Assembly (NCBI GenBank): GCA_903832055.1
Contig: CAILAC010000013.1
Location: forward strand, 310,001 to 374,000
Source of the DNA: an uncultured Acidobacteriota bacterium
Lineage (GTDB): Bacteria; Acidobacteriota; Terriglobia; Terriglobales; Acidobacteriaceae
Direction: 5' to 3'
DNA: 64,000 bases
Made by a program: the position numbers and the translations under genes. A model generated the notes under the pieces. That model saw only the letters and a list, made by a program, of their open reading frames with translations, made no database searches and was not told the origin of the DNA. Numbering within the stretch: the first letter of the stretch is position 1; every line of letters starts with the position of its first letter. Shown piece after piece: positions 56,500-64,000 of the stretch.

Positions 56500-56626
56500 G
56501 TTGTCATTCCCCTCAGGGGAATCTGCTTCTCCCAACAGCGCCAAAGGCGCGCCACCATACCAGCCCAGCCCAACGGGCTGGGTTCACAAGGCCGAATAAG
56601 GATCGAGGGCTGAAAGCCCGCTCCAT
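56500..56626. repeat. TTGTCATTCCCC element plus composite repeat, first copy
   Basis: TTGTCATTCCCC (56500-56511) with the hairpin TTCCCC-TCA-GGGGAA is followed by a composite block (56531-56626). The block has AACAGCGCCAAAGGCGC, ACCAGCCC, a GCCCAACGGGC hairpin and GGGCTGAAAGCCCGCTCCATC. The same block recurs at 58034-58132. Confidence 0.82.
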
Positions 56627-56688
56627 CCACACGCTGTGATATTCATTGATTTCTCAAGCTCAACCCTCTGCCAACCAGGAGCAACCTC

Positions 56689-57912
56689 GTGCAACTCAAA
56701 CATCCCATCCTCGCTGCCTTTCTTCTCCTCGTCGTCGCCGCCCACGCACAGGCCCCCCAAGGCGAAGCCATCGCCGCCCAAATCCCCGCCCGCATCCAGC
56801 ACTTCGTCGACACCAAAACCGTCGCTGGCGCAGTCACCCTCGTCGCCCACGGCGACCACATCGTTGAATTCAACGCCACAGGCATGGCCGACATCGCGGC
56901 CAACCGCCCCATGGCCAAAGACTCCATCTTCCAGATCATGTCCATGACCAAGCCCTTCACCGCCGTCGGCATCATGATGCTCGCCGACGAGGGCAAACTC
57001 GCCCTACGCGACCCCGTCGAACTCTACCTGCCCGAATTCAAAGGCCAGCGCGTCGCCGCCAACATCGGCCCTGACAACGCCCGCCTCAGCACCCCCGAGC
57101 ACCCCATCACCATCCGCGACCTGCTCACCCACACCGCCGGAGTCACCGACGAAGCGCCCCCCGAGATCAGCGACTACCAGCACGCCATGAACGTCCCCCT
57201 CGACGAAGTCGTTCGGAAAATCGCCCAGCAAAAGCTCCTCTTCCAGCCCGGCACCGCCTGGAGCTACACCTCGGGCGGCATCGAAGTTCTCGGCCGCATC
57301 ATCGAGGTCGTCTCCGGCCAAAATTACGCAGACTTCATCGCCGACCGCATCCTCAAGCCCCTCCAGATGAAAGACTCCTTCTTCTACCCCGACCAGCAGA
57401 CGCAGGAGCAGCGAAACCGCATCGCCATGGTCTACGTCCTCCAGGACGGCAAACTCGTGCCTGCCTCCCGCAACATCCTCGGCGGCGACCCCGCCAAACA
57501 CCGCGCCGGCTCCGTCTTCCCCGCCCCCGGCTGGGGCCTCTACTCCACCGCCGAAGACCTCCTCCACTTCTACGAAATGATGCTCCACAACGGCGTCTAC
57601 CAGGGCCACCGTTACCTGTCAGACTTCGCAGTCCACCTCATGACCGAGCCCCACACCGCCAAAATCCGCCCCGTCGGCTGGATGCGCGGCGCAGACTACG
57701 GCCTCGCCTGGGAAGTCGTATCCGAACCCTTCGGCGAACTCGCCGGCCACTCCATCGGCACCTACGGCCACGGCGGAGCATTCGGCACCCAGGGCTGGAT
57801 CGATCCAAAGAATAACCTCATCTCCATCCTCCTAATCCAAAAAGCCGACGGCGGCGCCGACAGCATGACCAACATCTTCCTCCACATGGCCGAGGCCACC
57901 GTCGACCGATAG
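56689..57912 (+). CDS. Exported serine beta-lactamase-fold hydrolase
   Basis: A penicillin-binding-protein-like/class C-type hydrolase of 407 residues with a short signal peptide (ILAAFLLLVVAAHAQ). The SxxK motif is Ser85-Met-Thr-Lys88 in QIMSMTKPFTAVG. The second motif is YTSGGIEVLG (Tyr-x-Ser). The third motif is HGGAFGTQGW, in place of KTG. These proteins act as esterases, D-aminopeptidases or peptidoglycan hydrolases; there is no reason here to expect beta-lactam resistance. GTG start at 56689, 7 nt after AGGAG. It sits between two repeat-rich gaps. Confidence 0.9.
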   Translation: MQLKHPILAAFLLLVVAAHAQAPQGEAIAAQIPARIQHFVDTKTVAGAVTLVAHGDHIVEFNATGMADIAANRPMAKDSIFQIMSMTKPFTAVGIMMLADEGKLALRDPVELYLPEFKGQRVAANIGPDNARLSTPEHPITIRDLLTHTAGVTDEAPPEISDYQHAMNVPLDEVVRKIAQQKLLFQPGTAWSYTSGGIEVLGRIIEVVSGQNYADFIADRILKPLQMKDSFFYPDQQTQEQRNRIAMVYVLQDGKLVPASRNILGGDPAKHRAGSVFPAPGWGLYSTAEDLLHFYEMMLHNGVYQGHRYLSDFAVHLMTEPHTAKIRPVGWMRGADYGLAWEVVSEPFGELAGHSIGTYGHGGAFGTQGWIDPKNNLISILLIQKADGGADSMTNIFLHMAEATVDR

Positions 57913-57917
57913 TTCTC

Positions 57918-58140
57918 TTGCCGTTGCCCTTGCTTTTCTTGCTGTCATTCCCCATAGGGAATCTGCTTCTGCCGTTGCCTTTGTCCTTGCCCTTGCTTTT
58001 CTTTCTGTCACTCCCCGTAGGGGAATCTTCTTCTGCCAACAGCGCCAAAGGCGCGTCGCCATACCAGCCCTGGGCATCGCCCAGGGTGAGCCTCCGAAAT
58101 AGAACCACCAAGGGCTGAAAGCCCGCTCCATCGCCGGTCA
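57918..58140. repeat. Two TTGTCATTCCCC-type elements plus composite repeat, second copy
   Basis: Two elements (CTGTCATTCCCCATAGGG at about 57941 and CTGTCACTCCCCGTAGGGG at about 58005), each preceded by GCCCTTGCTTTTCTT-type sequence, are followed by a composite block (58034-58132) matching 56531-56626. The inner hairpin differs (GCCCTGGGC/GCCCAGGG) and stays complementary. GGGCTGAAAGCCCGCTCCATC is identical in both copies. Confidence 0.82.
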
Positions 58141-58143
58141 CCC

Positions 58144-58174
58144 CATCCATGACCCCGCATCCGGGTCATGGATG
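58144..58174. repeat. Long covariant hairpin, copy 6
   Basis: A perfect 12-bp stem, CATCCATGACCC (58144-58155) with GGGTCATGGATG (58163-58174). It belongs to the GGGTGCCCC family by loop and arm ends but has the CATCCATGACCC arm type. Confidence 0.75.
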
Positions 58175-58273
58175 AGAATCACAACAGCCCGCCTTTAGTT
58201 GCCCCCGTCCATGCCTCTCACACTTCACAGTCACACTCACTTTTCCGAACATCGCAGAGGCCACCGCATCCAG

Positions 58274-59431
58274 ATGAAAAGCCCGGCAAACAAAACAAAG
58301 CGACAACCCAGACTGAAGTTGACTCTATCTGGCCTTTCGTTCTTCGCTGTTTCGCTCGCCGCATTCCTGACACTGTGCGGCTGCAGTTCAACCTCCTCGC
58401 CGACCCCAATTACACCTCCCGCCAACACTTCCATCGATCTGCTGCCCGACCCGGGCATGCACAACCCCGTCCTCCATTTCGGCGACGGAGGCGTCGCAAA
58501 CAACCAGGGAACGCTCTTTCCCGGCACATCACCCGCAATGGGATACACCGATTACGGCTGGTGGGTAACGCAATGGGCAAAGGTCAGCAGCGATACCCCG
58601 CCAATCCCCTACTACCTCAAGCCAGACAGCTACATCTCAAACGATCCAGCCACCGCTGACTCCAACTTTGGCATTGCTCCTTTGACCTTCTACTCAGAGA
58701 ACGACCCAACCATCTCTCACTTCGCCCTCTACCCAGACAAGCCTCTCAACAACTGGGTCTATGAACTCTGGTCGCAGGATGGCGCGCTATCGTCCGGCGG
58801 AGGCACCAATCTGTTCCTCTCCAACGATGTCGCCAATCCCACCAAAGCAACTCTTGACGCAGACGTCCATCTCCAGTTGAAAACCAAAATCAAGAGCCGC
58901 GTCCTCTCGTTCAACGACCCGGCCGCCATGACCGATGGTTCCGTCCTTGCCATGTACTTCACCGGCATGACGTTGAACTACACCGATCCCACTTCCGGAA
59001 AGCAGTACTGGCAGTTCCTCCAGATTCCTCACGCCAACACCCAGGAAAACACCACCACCTACGCTGGCTGCGCAAATCTGGGCAAGGACGGCATCCCCGA
59101 CGTGCTGTGGAGCGGCATCCTTCCCGGCGGAACCTTTCTAAGCTCAACGCCATCCAACGGCTCCCTCAAGGATCTCGACTACGACGTGAACCAGTACCTC
59201 TGCGCCCTCGTCAAAGCCTCCTACGACTGCGGCTCAGGCCCCGTCACCTTTCCCCCCGCCGCCTACAACCTCAGCAACTGGCAGATCACATCCCTCTACA
59301 TCGGGCTCGAAACAGAAAACCGCACCACATCCAACCCACAGACCATCCGCGGCCACGCCGGCCTCGGCGTTCAAATCGAAGACCTGCACTTAATCAAATA
59401 TCCACAACTCTCCAGCCCACCCTGCAAATAG
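58274..59431 (+). CDS. Lipoprotein of unknown function (385 aa)
   Basis: The ATG at 58274 gives a signal peptide ending in a lipobox LCGC, followed by SSTSSPTPITPP, a linker. The mature part is rich in beta-type motifs: SIDLLPDPGMHNPVLHFGDG, WWVTQWAKVSSDTPPIPYYL, NNWVYELWSQDGALSSGGGT, LQLKTKIKSRVLSF and HAGLGVQIEDLHLI. No catalytic family recognised; a carbohydrate-binding or lectin-like surface protein is conceivable. The upstream ATG at 58199 would make the lipobox internal and is rejected. The CDS lies between repeat-rich gaps. Confidence 0.78.
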   Translation: MKSPANKTKRQPRLKLTLSGLSFFAVSLAAFLTLCGCSSTSSPTPITPPANTSIDLLPDPGMHNPVLHFGDGGVANNQGTLFPGTSPAMGYTDYGWWVTQWAKVSSDTPPIPYYLKPDSYISNDPATADSNFGIAPLTFYSENDPTISHFALYPDKPLNNWVYELWSQDGALSSGGGTNLFLSNDVANPTKATLDADVHLQLKTKIKSRVLSFNDPAAMTDGSVLAMYFTGMTLNYTDPTSGKQYWQFLQIPHANTQENTTTYAGCANLGKDGIPDVLWSGILPGGTFLSSTPSNGSLKDLDYDVNQYLCALVKASYDCGSGPVTFPPAAYNLSNWQITSLYIGLETENRTTSNPQTIRGHAGLGVQIEDLHLIKYPQLSSPPCK

Positions 59432-59446
59432 AAAACCTTTCGCGAG

Positions 59447-59481
59447 TGCCCCATCCATGACCCGCGTTTGGGTCAAGGGTG
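59447..59481. repeat. GGGTGCCCC-related hairpin, copy 7 (imperfect)
   Basis: GTGCCCCATCCATGACCC with a partly matching right arm GGGTCAAGGGTG (59470-59481). The left arm is the same type as copy 6. Mismatches break the stem on the loop-distal side. Confidence 0.6.
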
Positions 59482-59513
59482 GGAACCACAACAGCCCACC
59501 TACCGTTGCCCTT

Positions 59514-59590
59514 GCTCTTGCCTTTCACACTCATACTCCACACTCACACTTCACACTCACACTCACACTCACACTCACACTCGCCTCCAG
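59514..59590. repeat. CACACT-rich tract, left side of the M20 gene
   Basis: GTTGCCCTTGCTCTTGCC, then CTTTCACACTCA and a run of CACACT units to CTCGCCTC. The same start and end recur at 61062-61175. An additional small hairpin CTCCATC-TAT-GATGGAG lies at 59618-59634. Confidence 0.85.
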
Positions 59591-59705
59591 AGAAAGCCGT
59601 GGCTCGTCTCCTGAAAACTCCATCTATGATGGAGAATCACGTTCACGATTCTCTGCTGGCCTTCGTGCCACAAGTACATTCGCCGACGAGGCACAAGGAG
59701 AAACA

Positions 59706-61031
59706 ATGGTTGGTCGCTGTGTGTGGATCATGATCGCTTTGGGCATTGCAAATTGCAGCGCTGCTCGTGCACAGCAGGCTCCGGACATCAATCAGGCCGT
59801 GCCGGAAATCGCCGCGCTTGAACCCGAGCTTGAGAGTCTCTACCGAGACTTGCATGAGCACCCTGAACTCGCCTTTCATGAGCAGCGAACTGCGGCAACA
59901 CTCGCCGATCGCCTCAAGGCTCTCGGCTTCGAGGTAACCACCCAGGTGGGCGGCACCGGCCTTGTTGCCATCATGCGCAATGGCCCCGGTCCGGTCGTCA
60001 TGCTGCGCACCGAACTTGATGCGCTACCCATCGAGGAGAAGACTGGGCTTCCTTTCGCAAGCAAGGCAAAGGCAACCGATTCCGAAGGGAAATTGGTCCC
60101 GGTCGCGCACGCCTGTGGTCATGACTTGCACATGGCCGGCTGGTTTGGCACCGCCAGTATCATGGCCCGCCGCCGCGACAAATGGCATGGCACGCTGATG
60201 CTGGTTGGCCAGCCTGCCGAGGAGATCACGCGCGGGGCCGCTGCCATGTTGGCAGACGGTCTATTCACCCGGTTTCAAAAGCCCGATTTTGCAATCTCGA
60301 TGCACGACGAACCCTCTCTCCCATCCGGCAAGGTTGGTTTCCATGCCGGATTTTTTCGCGCGTCCTCAGATGCCGTTGATGTCACAATTTTCGGCCGCGG
60401 CGGACACGGTGCCAAGCCCCAGTTAACCGTTGACCCCATCGTCCTCGCGGCCCGCGCCATTCTCGGCATCCAGACCATCGTGTCGCGCGAGACAGATCCG
60501 CTGTCACCGGCCGTTGTCACAATAGGCTCCATCCATGGCGGCGTTGTAGGCAATGTGATTCCCGACGAAGTCAGGATGCTCATGTCCGTGCGAAGCTACG
60601 ACGAAAAGGTGCGAAAGCACCTGATTGCGTCCATCAAGCGCCAGTTGGATGCCGAATCCGCAGCAGCAGACGCGCCGACTCCTCCGTCGATCAAGGTCAC
60701 TCCAGGTGCTGAAGCCGTCTACAACGATCCTCAACTAACTGCGCGCATGGTCGATGCGCTGCGCCACAGTTTGGGGGCTGAAAGCGTCGTTGAAATGCCT
60801 GCCAAAATGACATCTGAAGACTTTTCAGAATACGGCCGCGCTGGTGCACGCGCAGTCCTCCTGCACATCGGTGCCGTCAACCCGGCAACTCTCGCAAGCG
60901 GCGCAAAAGTCCCCGACCTTCACTCCCCACAATGGTTTCCAGAGCTCGAACCAACACTCCGATCCCTCGTGGCCGCAGAAGTGGTGATGCTCACAGATCT
61001 GCTCGCAGCCCAGGGGAATGTGAGCAAATAG
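59706..61031 (+). CDS. Exported M20-family amidohydrolase/peptidase
   Basis: A metal-dependent aminoacylase-like amidohydrolase of 441 residues. A signal peptide ends near AAR-AQQ. Metal-site blocks: LHEHPELAFHEQRTAA, LRTELDALPIEEKTG, HACGHDLHMAGW and VGQPAEEITRGAAAML; the dimerisation domain contains GRGGHGAKPQLTVDPI. The end has MTSEDFSEYGRAGARAV. AGGAG precedes the ATG at 59706 (MVGRC); the longer frame from 59457 would start inside the repeat. N-acyl amino acids or hippurate-like substrates are usual. It is flanked on both sides by CACACT repeat tracts. Confidence 0.92.
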   Translation: MVGRCVWIMIALGIANCSAARAQQAPDINQAVPEIAALEPELESLYRDLHEHPELAFHEQRTAATLADRLKALGFEVTTQVGGTGLVAIMRNGPGPVVMLRTELDALPIEEKTGLPFASKAKATDSEGKLVPVAHACGHDLHMAGWFGTASIMARRRDKWHGTLMLVGQPAEEITRGAAAMLADGLFTRFQKPDFAISMHDEPSLPSGKVGFHAGFFRASSDAVDVTIFGRGGHGAKPQLTVDPIVLAARAILGIQTIVSRETDPLSPAVVTIGSIHGGVVGNVIPDEVRMLMSVRSYDEKVRKHLIASIKRQLDAESAAADAPTPPSIKVTPGAEAVYNDPQLTARMVDALRHSLGAESVVEMPAKMTSEDFSEYGRAGARAVLLHIGAVNPATLASGAKVPDLHSPQWFPELEPTLRSLVAAEVVMLTDLLAAQGNVSK

Positions 61032-61061
61032 CTGAATATCAGCTCAAGCCGGCTGTCCGTG

Positions 61062-61175
61062 TCGTTGCCCTTGCTCTTGCCTTTCACACTCACAATTCAC
61101 ACTCCACACTCACACTCCACAGTCACACTCACACTCACACTCACACTCACACTTCACACTTCACACTCGCCTCTA
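61062..61175. repeat. CACACT-rich tract, right side of the M20 gene
   Basis: Starts with GTTGCCCTTGCTCTTGCC followed by CTTTCACACTCA, as at 59514, and ends CTCGCCTCTAGGG (59590 has CTCGCCTCCAGAG). The two tracts are direct repeats surrounding one gene; the CACACT units between them vary in number. Confidence 0.85.
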
Positions 61176-61189
61176 GGGTAAGCCGGATT

Positions 61190-61777
61190 TCAACCCCGAC
61201 CGTGGCCCCTGAGGTCCGTCTTCCGGCTATTCCGCTTGGCCCACCAAGCCTCGATCGCCTCGGCTCGCGTCGCCCCCGGATTCTGCTGAAAATACGCGCG
61301 AAAGTGCCGGTTATACTCCAGTTGCGCCGGAATCTCCCTCTTCTCCGCGTCGGGTTTCACACTTTCCCGGTAACAAAAAATCACGTCCCCTAGCCGCCGC
61401 CCCTCGCCTTGATGAATGAATTCCCTCACCGCAGCGTTGAAGCGGAATCCCGTCCCAAACTCCTTGCGCAGAAAAGCACCCAAAGCCGGTCCACAACGCC
61501 ATCCTCGCCCAATCGTCATGTCCAAGTTAAATTCCAAAGGCATCGGAGCCACGCTCCTCGTCGGCCGCGAAGGTTTGGCAAGAATCGCGGCAGCATGCCC
61601 CACGGACGGGTCGGCCTGGCGCTTCAGTCGTTCAACAATCCGATGTTGAATCTCCAGCTTCGAACCCGAAGGCGAAACCCCATTGCGCCTGCAGAAGTCA
61701 ACCATCTCAGCTTTTAGCCAGTACCATGCCAGGAACTCCTCGGCAGTCAACGCATCAGTCAGTAAGGGACGTTTCAT
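61190..61777 (-). CDS. SAP-domain protein with DUF6434-like C-terminus
   Basis: A 195-residue cytosolic protein. The N-terminal third resembles a SAP-like helix pair (LTAEEFLAWYWLKAEMVDFC, SGSKLEIQHRIVERLKRQ). The C-terminal half has RGWRCGPALGAFLRKEFGTGFRFNAAVREFIH, then LEYNRHFRAYFQQNPGATRAEAIEAWW, which I recall from SAP/DUF6434 proteins. SAP domains bind DNA or RNA. The start is set at 61777 (MKRPLLTDALT); an upstream ATG adds 17 residues. Function unknown. Confidence 0.75.
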   Translation of the reverse strand: MKRPLLTDALTAEEFLAWYWLKAEMVDFCRRNGVSPSGSKLEIQHRIVERLKRQADPSVGHAAAILAKPSRPTRSVAPMPLEFNLDMTIGRGWRCGPALGAFLRKEFGTGFRFNAAVREFIHQGEGRRLGDVIFCYRESVKPDAEKREIPAQLEYNRHFRAYFQQNPGATRAEAIEAWWAKRNSRKTDLRGHGRG

Positions 61778-61887
61778 AAGCACCCAGGGCCAGGCCAGCC
61801 GCCGCCCTAAGATGTTGTAGCACAACACCGAAATTCCATTTGCGAAGTTATAGGTTGGTGCCAGATGCAGGCGAGCTCATCAATCCG

Positions 61888-61940
61888 AAGCCGGATACCG
61901 GCTTCCCCAGGTCCCGTTTCTGAGACCTGGGATTTCCCAC
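61888..61940. repeat. GGGTGCCCC-related hairpin, copy 8
   Basis: CCGGATACCGGCTTCCCC is followed by stem CCCAGGTC (61906-61913) with GACCTGGG (61924-61931), arm type AGGTCCC. It lies in the 322-nt gap between the SAP gene and rhaT. No other element was found in that gap. Confidence 0.65.
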
Positions 61941-62099
61941 GGAAACCGCAGAACAATCGCCGTGAAACATAGCATTGTTGAGATGGTCAAAATTACGCGC
62001 CAACGCAAGCGCATGAAAAAGCGACACTTCCAACACAAATACTCGACAGATTCCGCTCGTCGAAAAACCCGCAGATGTTACACGTGCAGCAACGCCGCC

Positions 62100-63167
62100 C
62101 TACTGCGTACTCAGCAGATTCCCATACCCCACAATCGCCGTCGAACCCACCAGCACAAGCAGCGTCAAAAACACCAGCAACTTCGTCCGCCCGCTCACCC
62201 CGCGCCACTCATGCAGCGCAATTCCCCACAGCGTGCTGAAAATAATGATGCTCGCCATATGCAGCGTCCAGCTCGAAAAACCATACTTCTTCCCCATCTG
62301 CGTCTCCCCCATCGAGTAAAAGAAGAACTGCAGATACCAGGTAAATCCAGCCACCGCCGACAAGATATAGTTCCGCGCAATCGAGGCACCCTTATCGCGC
62401 CCAGCCGGGATCCCCACATACTCAGCAAACGACTTGTTCCGCGTGCTCAGAATCAGGCACCAGACGCAGTTGGTCACAAACCCGCCCGTCAGCACCACAA
62501 TCAGCACTGGAAAGCCCTGAAACATCACCGGCGTTCCGTGGGCCAGCGAAAGCACCTTGATCGGATCGCCCGCCGCCAGACCAAACGCGAAGCACGCGCT
62601 CATAATCCCGCAAAACGTCGCCACCGCCAAACCCAGCTTCAGGTTGAACTCCGGCACCGTTTCCTTCGATTTCTCCCGCGAAAGCTCATTGTCCTTTGAA
62701 ATGCCCGCTGCCCCGGCAAACAGGATTCCCAGCACGCAAACTCCGACACCGCACAGAATCACGATGCCCGACTTTGTCTGCAACAGTCCCATGAACTGGC
62801 CGCGAAAAATCGGCGGAATCAGCGTGCCAAAAACTGCCGTGTAGCCCAGCGCTACGGCCATCCCAAGAGATAAACCCAGGTACCGCATCGTAAGACCAAA
62901 AGTCAGGCCGCCAAAGCCCCACATCAGTCCAAAGAGGAAGCACCATCCCAGCACCGAAACCGGGGTCTGGCTAAGCACCGTCAATAGATCGCGGCTGAAC
63001 AGTGCAGCCATGACCCACGGAGCAATAATCCAGCTCACCACGCCGCCGGCCAGCCAGTAGGTCTCCCACGACCAGCCCGTGACTTTGCGGTAAGGGACAT
63101 AAAAACTGGCTGAGGCCAGGCCGCCAAGCCAGTGCAAAAAAACGCCAAGAAACGGGTTGGGAATCAA
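62100..63167 (-). CDS. rhaT: L-rhamnose/proton symporter RhaT
   Basis: A drug/metabolite-transporter-fold sugar symporter of 355 residues with about ten membrane segments. Family blocks: GGLASASFYVPYRKV, GGVVSWIIAPWV, GFGGLTFGLTMRYLGLSLGM, FYSMGETQMGKKYGFSSWTLHMA and IIFSTLWGIALHEW. It takes up L-rhamnose with a proton at the inner membrane. TTG start at 63167 with AAGGAG about ten nt upstream. It is divergent from the regulator gene. Confidence 0.95.
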   Translation of the reverse strand: MIPNPFLGVFLHWLGGLASASFYVPYRKVTGWSWETYWLAGGVVSWIIAPWVMAALFSRDLLTVLSQTPVSVLGWCFLFGLMWGFGGLTFGLTMRYLGLSLGMAVALGYTAVFGTLIPPIFRGQFMGLLQTKSGIVILCGVGVCVLGILFAGAAGISKDNELSREKSKETVPEFNLKLGLAVATFCGIMSACFAFGLAAGDPIKVLSLAHGTPVMFQGFPVLIVVLTGGFVTNCVWCLILSTRNKSFAEYVGIPAGRDKGASIARNYILSAVAGFTWYLQFFFYSMGETQMGKKYGFSSWTLHMASIIIFSTLWGIALHEWRGVSGRTKLLVFLTLLVLVGSTAIVGYGNLLSTQ

Positions 63168-63222
63168 GAGGGGAAGTCTCCTTTTACATCGGCAAACATT
63201 GTGCTTAATGAAATACCAGCGA

Positions 63223-63252
63223 ATCCTAGGGCACGTTGCAAACCCTTGTCAA
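63223..63252 (-). promoter_or_regulatory. Candidate rhaT promoter
   Basis: On the minus strand the -35 TTGACA (63247-63252, full match) and -10 TAGGAT (63223-63228) are 18 nt apart. The start of transcription would be near 63215, about 50 nt before the TTG. Confidence 0.55.
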
Positions 63253-63442
63253 CCAAATCCTGCGCTCGCTTTTTCGCTGCCTCCGCCGGGCATGTTTCCC
63301 AACTGAATAATCTCCCTGAAAAGTTTCAACCACGAACTCACCCTTTTCTGCGAAGATAGCCGATAAGGTTCGCGCAAGGCTTTTAACTCAATGCTGGGCC
63401 GCAGCTTAGCATCCTCGCCCTACCGGTGCGTTTTCAAGGAGA

Positions 63443-64000
63443 ATGACTTTGGCTCGCGGTAAAATCAAGCGCCTCTACCTCATCCCCATCCTGTCGAAGG
63501 CCCTCGACGTACTCGAAATGCTCGAAGAGCAAAACTCGTCGATGACGCTTGAAGACGTCTACCAGCGCACCCAGATCTCCAAGACCTCGGTCTACCGCAT
63601 CCTCAAGACTCTCGTGCATCGCGGCTACGTCGCCCAAGGCGAGAGCGGCGAATACCGCCTCGTCTCGCGCCCCAAGCGCCTGCGCTTCGGCCTCGCCGTG
63701 CAGAGCGCAGAACTCCCCTTTTCTCAGCAGGTTGCCGCCTCCGTCACGGCCGCCGCTGCCAGCTCCGGCGTCGAGCTCATCATCCTCGACAACCACTTTG
63801 ACGCTGAAACCGCCATCCGCAACGCCGAGGAATTCGTCGCCAAGCGCGTCGATCTCGTCCTCGAATTCCAGGCCGAGGAGCACGTCGCCCCCCACGTCGC
63901 ATACATCTTCAAAAACGCCGGAGTCCCGCTGATCGCAATCGACGTGCCCCACCCTAACGCAACCTACTTTGGCGTGGACAATTTCGAGGTCGGCTACGAG
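63443..64000 (+). CDS. Regulator with IclR-like HTH and LacI/ribose-binding-type domain, C-terminus cut
   Basis: The first 186 codons are visible. Residues about 10-75 form an IclR-type winged helix: IPILSKALDVLEMLEEQN, SKTSVYRILKTLVHRGYV. From about 95 there is a periplasmic-binding-protein-like domain (GVELIILDNHFDAETAIRN, KRVDLVLEFQAEEHV, GVPLIAIDVPHPNATYFGVD), the fold used by LacI-type effector domains. Classical IclR regulators have a different C-terminal domain. AAGGAG lies only one nt from the ATG 63443 and seven from the in-frame TTG 63449; the TTG may be the true start. It is divergent from rhaT, suggesting control of rhamnose genes. Confidence 0.85.
   Translation, partial: MTLARGKIKRLYLIPILSKALDVLEMLEEQNSSMTLEDVYQRTQISKTSVYRILKTLVHRGYVAQGESGEYRLVSRPKRLRFGLAVQSAELPFSQQVAASVTAAAASSGVELIILDNHFDAETAIRNAEEFVAKRVDLVLEFQAEEHVAPHVAYIFKNAGVPLIAIDVPHPNATYFGVDNFEVGYE

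Noticed and set aside
56689-57912. Beta-lactam resistance gene
   Set aside because: The SxxK fold is shared by esterases and D-aminopeptidases; nothing in sequence or context supports antibiotic hydrolysis.

Overview
The window looks like chromosomal DNA of an acidobacterium of the Terriglobia type. The evidence is two very large Oar-type TonB-dependent receptors with N-terminal carboxypeptidase-regulatory domains, a CRTAC1/ASPIC-UnbV protein, an ABC permease fused to an M1 aminopeptidase, a RhaT/RhaI/RhaM/GH78 rhamnose set, and intergenic GGGTGCCCC hairpins of a kind I associate with that group. The taxonomic call is an inference from gene content. No rRNA, tRNA, CRISPR array, transposase or phage gene was recognised.

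Layout. 0-6.8 kb: housekeeping and hypothetical genes (SYLF protein, atypical LuxR-type regulator, dCTP deaminase, HU-like protein, site-2 protease, two secreted proteins). 6.9-9.9 kb: the methionine pair metY-metX behind a leader that contains a strong intrinsic terminator. 10-17.4 kb: thioredoxin-fold protein, TonB-dependent receptor plus exported AhpD-like protein, and the CRTAC1 protein. 17.8-33.8 kb: a fermentation/hydrogen island, hypA / adhE / hypF / hoxEFUYHW / dihydroorotate-dehydrogenase-like gene and nifJ. 34-47 kb: CocE-type hydrolase, ABC transporter with permease-peptidase fusion, hypothetical secreted protein, GH78 alpha-L-rhamnosidase and TPR protein. 47-64 kb: second TonB-dependent receptor, then rhamnose and carbohydrate genes (rhaI, GH39-like hydrolase, rhaM, L-fucose-isomerase-like protein, rhaT, and a regulator cut by the window end), with a beta-lactamase-fold hydrolase, an M20 amidohydrolase, a lipoprotein and a SAP-domain protein among many intergenic repeats.

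How the parts fit. The island can oxidise pyruvate to acetyl-CoA (NifJ), reduce acetyl-CoA to ethanol (AdhE) and exchange electrons between NAD(H) and protons/H2 through a group 3d-type bidirectional [NiFe] hydrogenase (Hox), with maturation factors HypA, HypF and HoxW present and HypBCDE absent from the window. Upstream of adhE and of hoxE the same sequence, GTGAC-N4-ATCAC, lies exactly 37 nt ahead of a -10-like hexamer. A third copy in the adhE/hypA gap points towards hypA. This is the arrangement of class II promoters of the Crp/Fnr family and suggests one redox- or oxygen-responsive regulon. The rhamnose genes form a second module: release (GH78), uptake (TonB receptor, RhaT), anomer conversion (RhaM), isomerisation (RhaI), and an unusual regulator with an IclR-like HTH joined to a sugar-binding domain. 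Kinase and aldolase steps are not in the window.

The 54.6-62 kb segment is full of intergenic repeats: hairpins with a constant flank and loop but covarying arms, a four-copy tandem repeat of about 60 bp, a two-copy composite repeat, and CACACT-rich tracts on both sides of the M20 gene.
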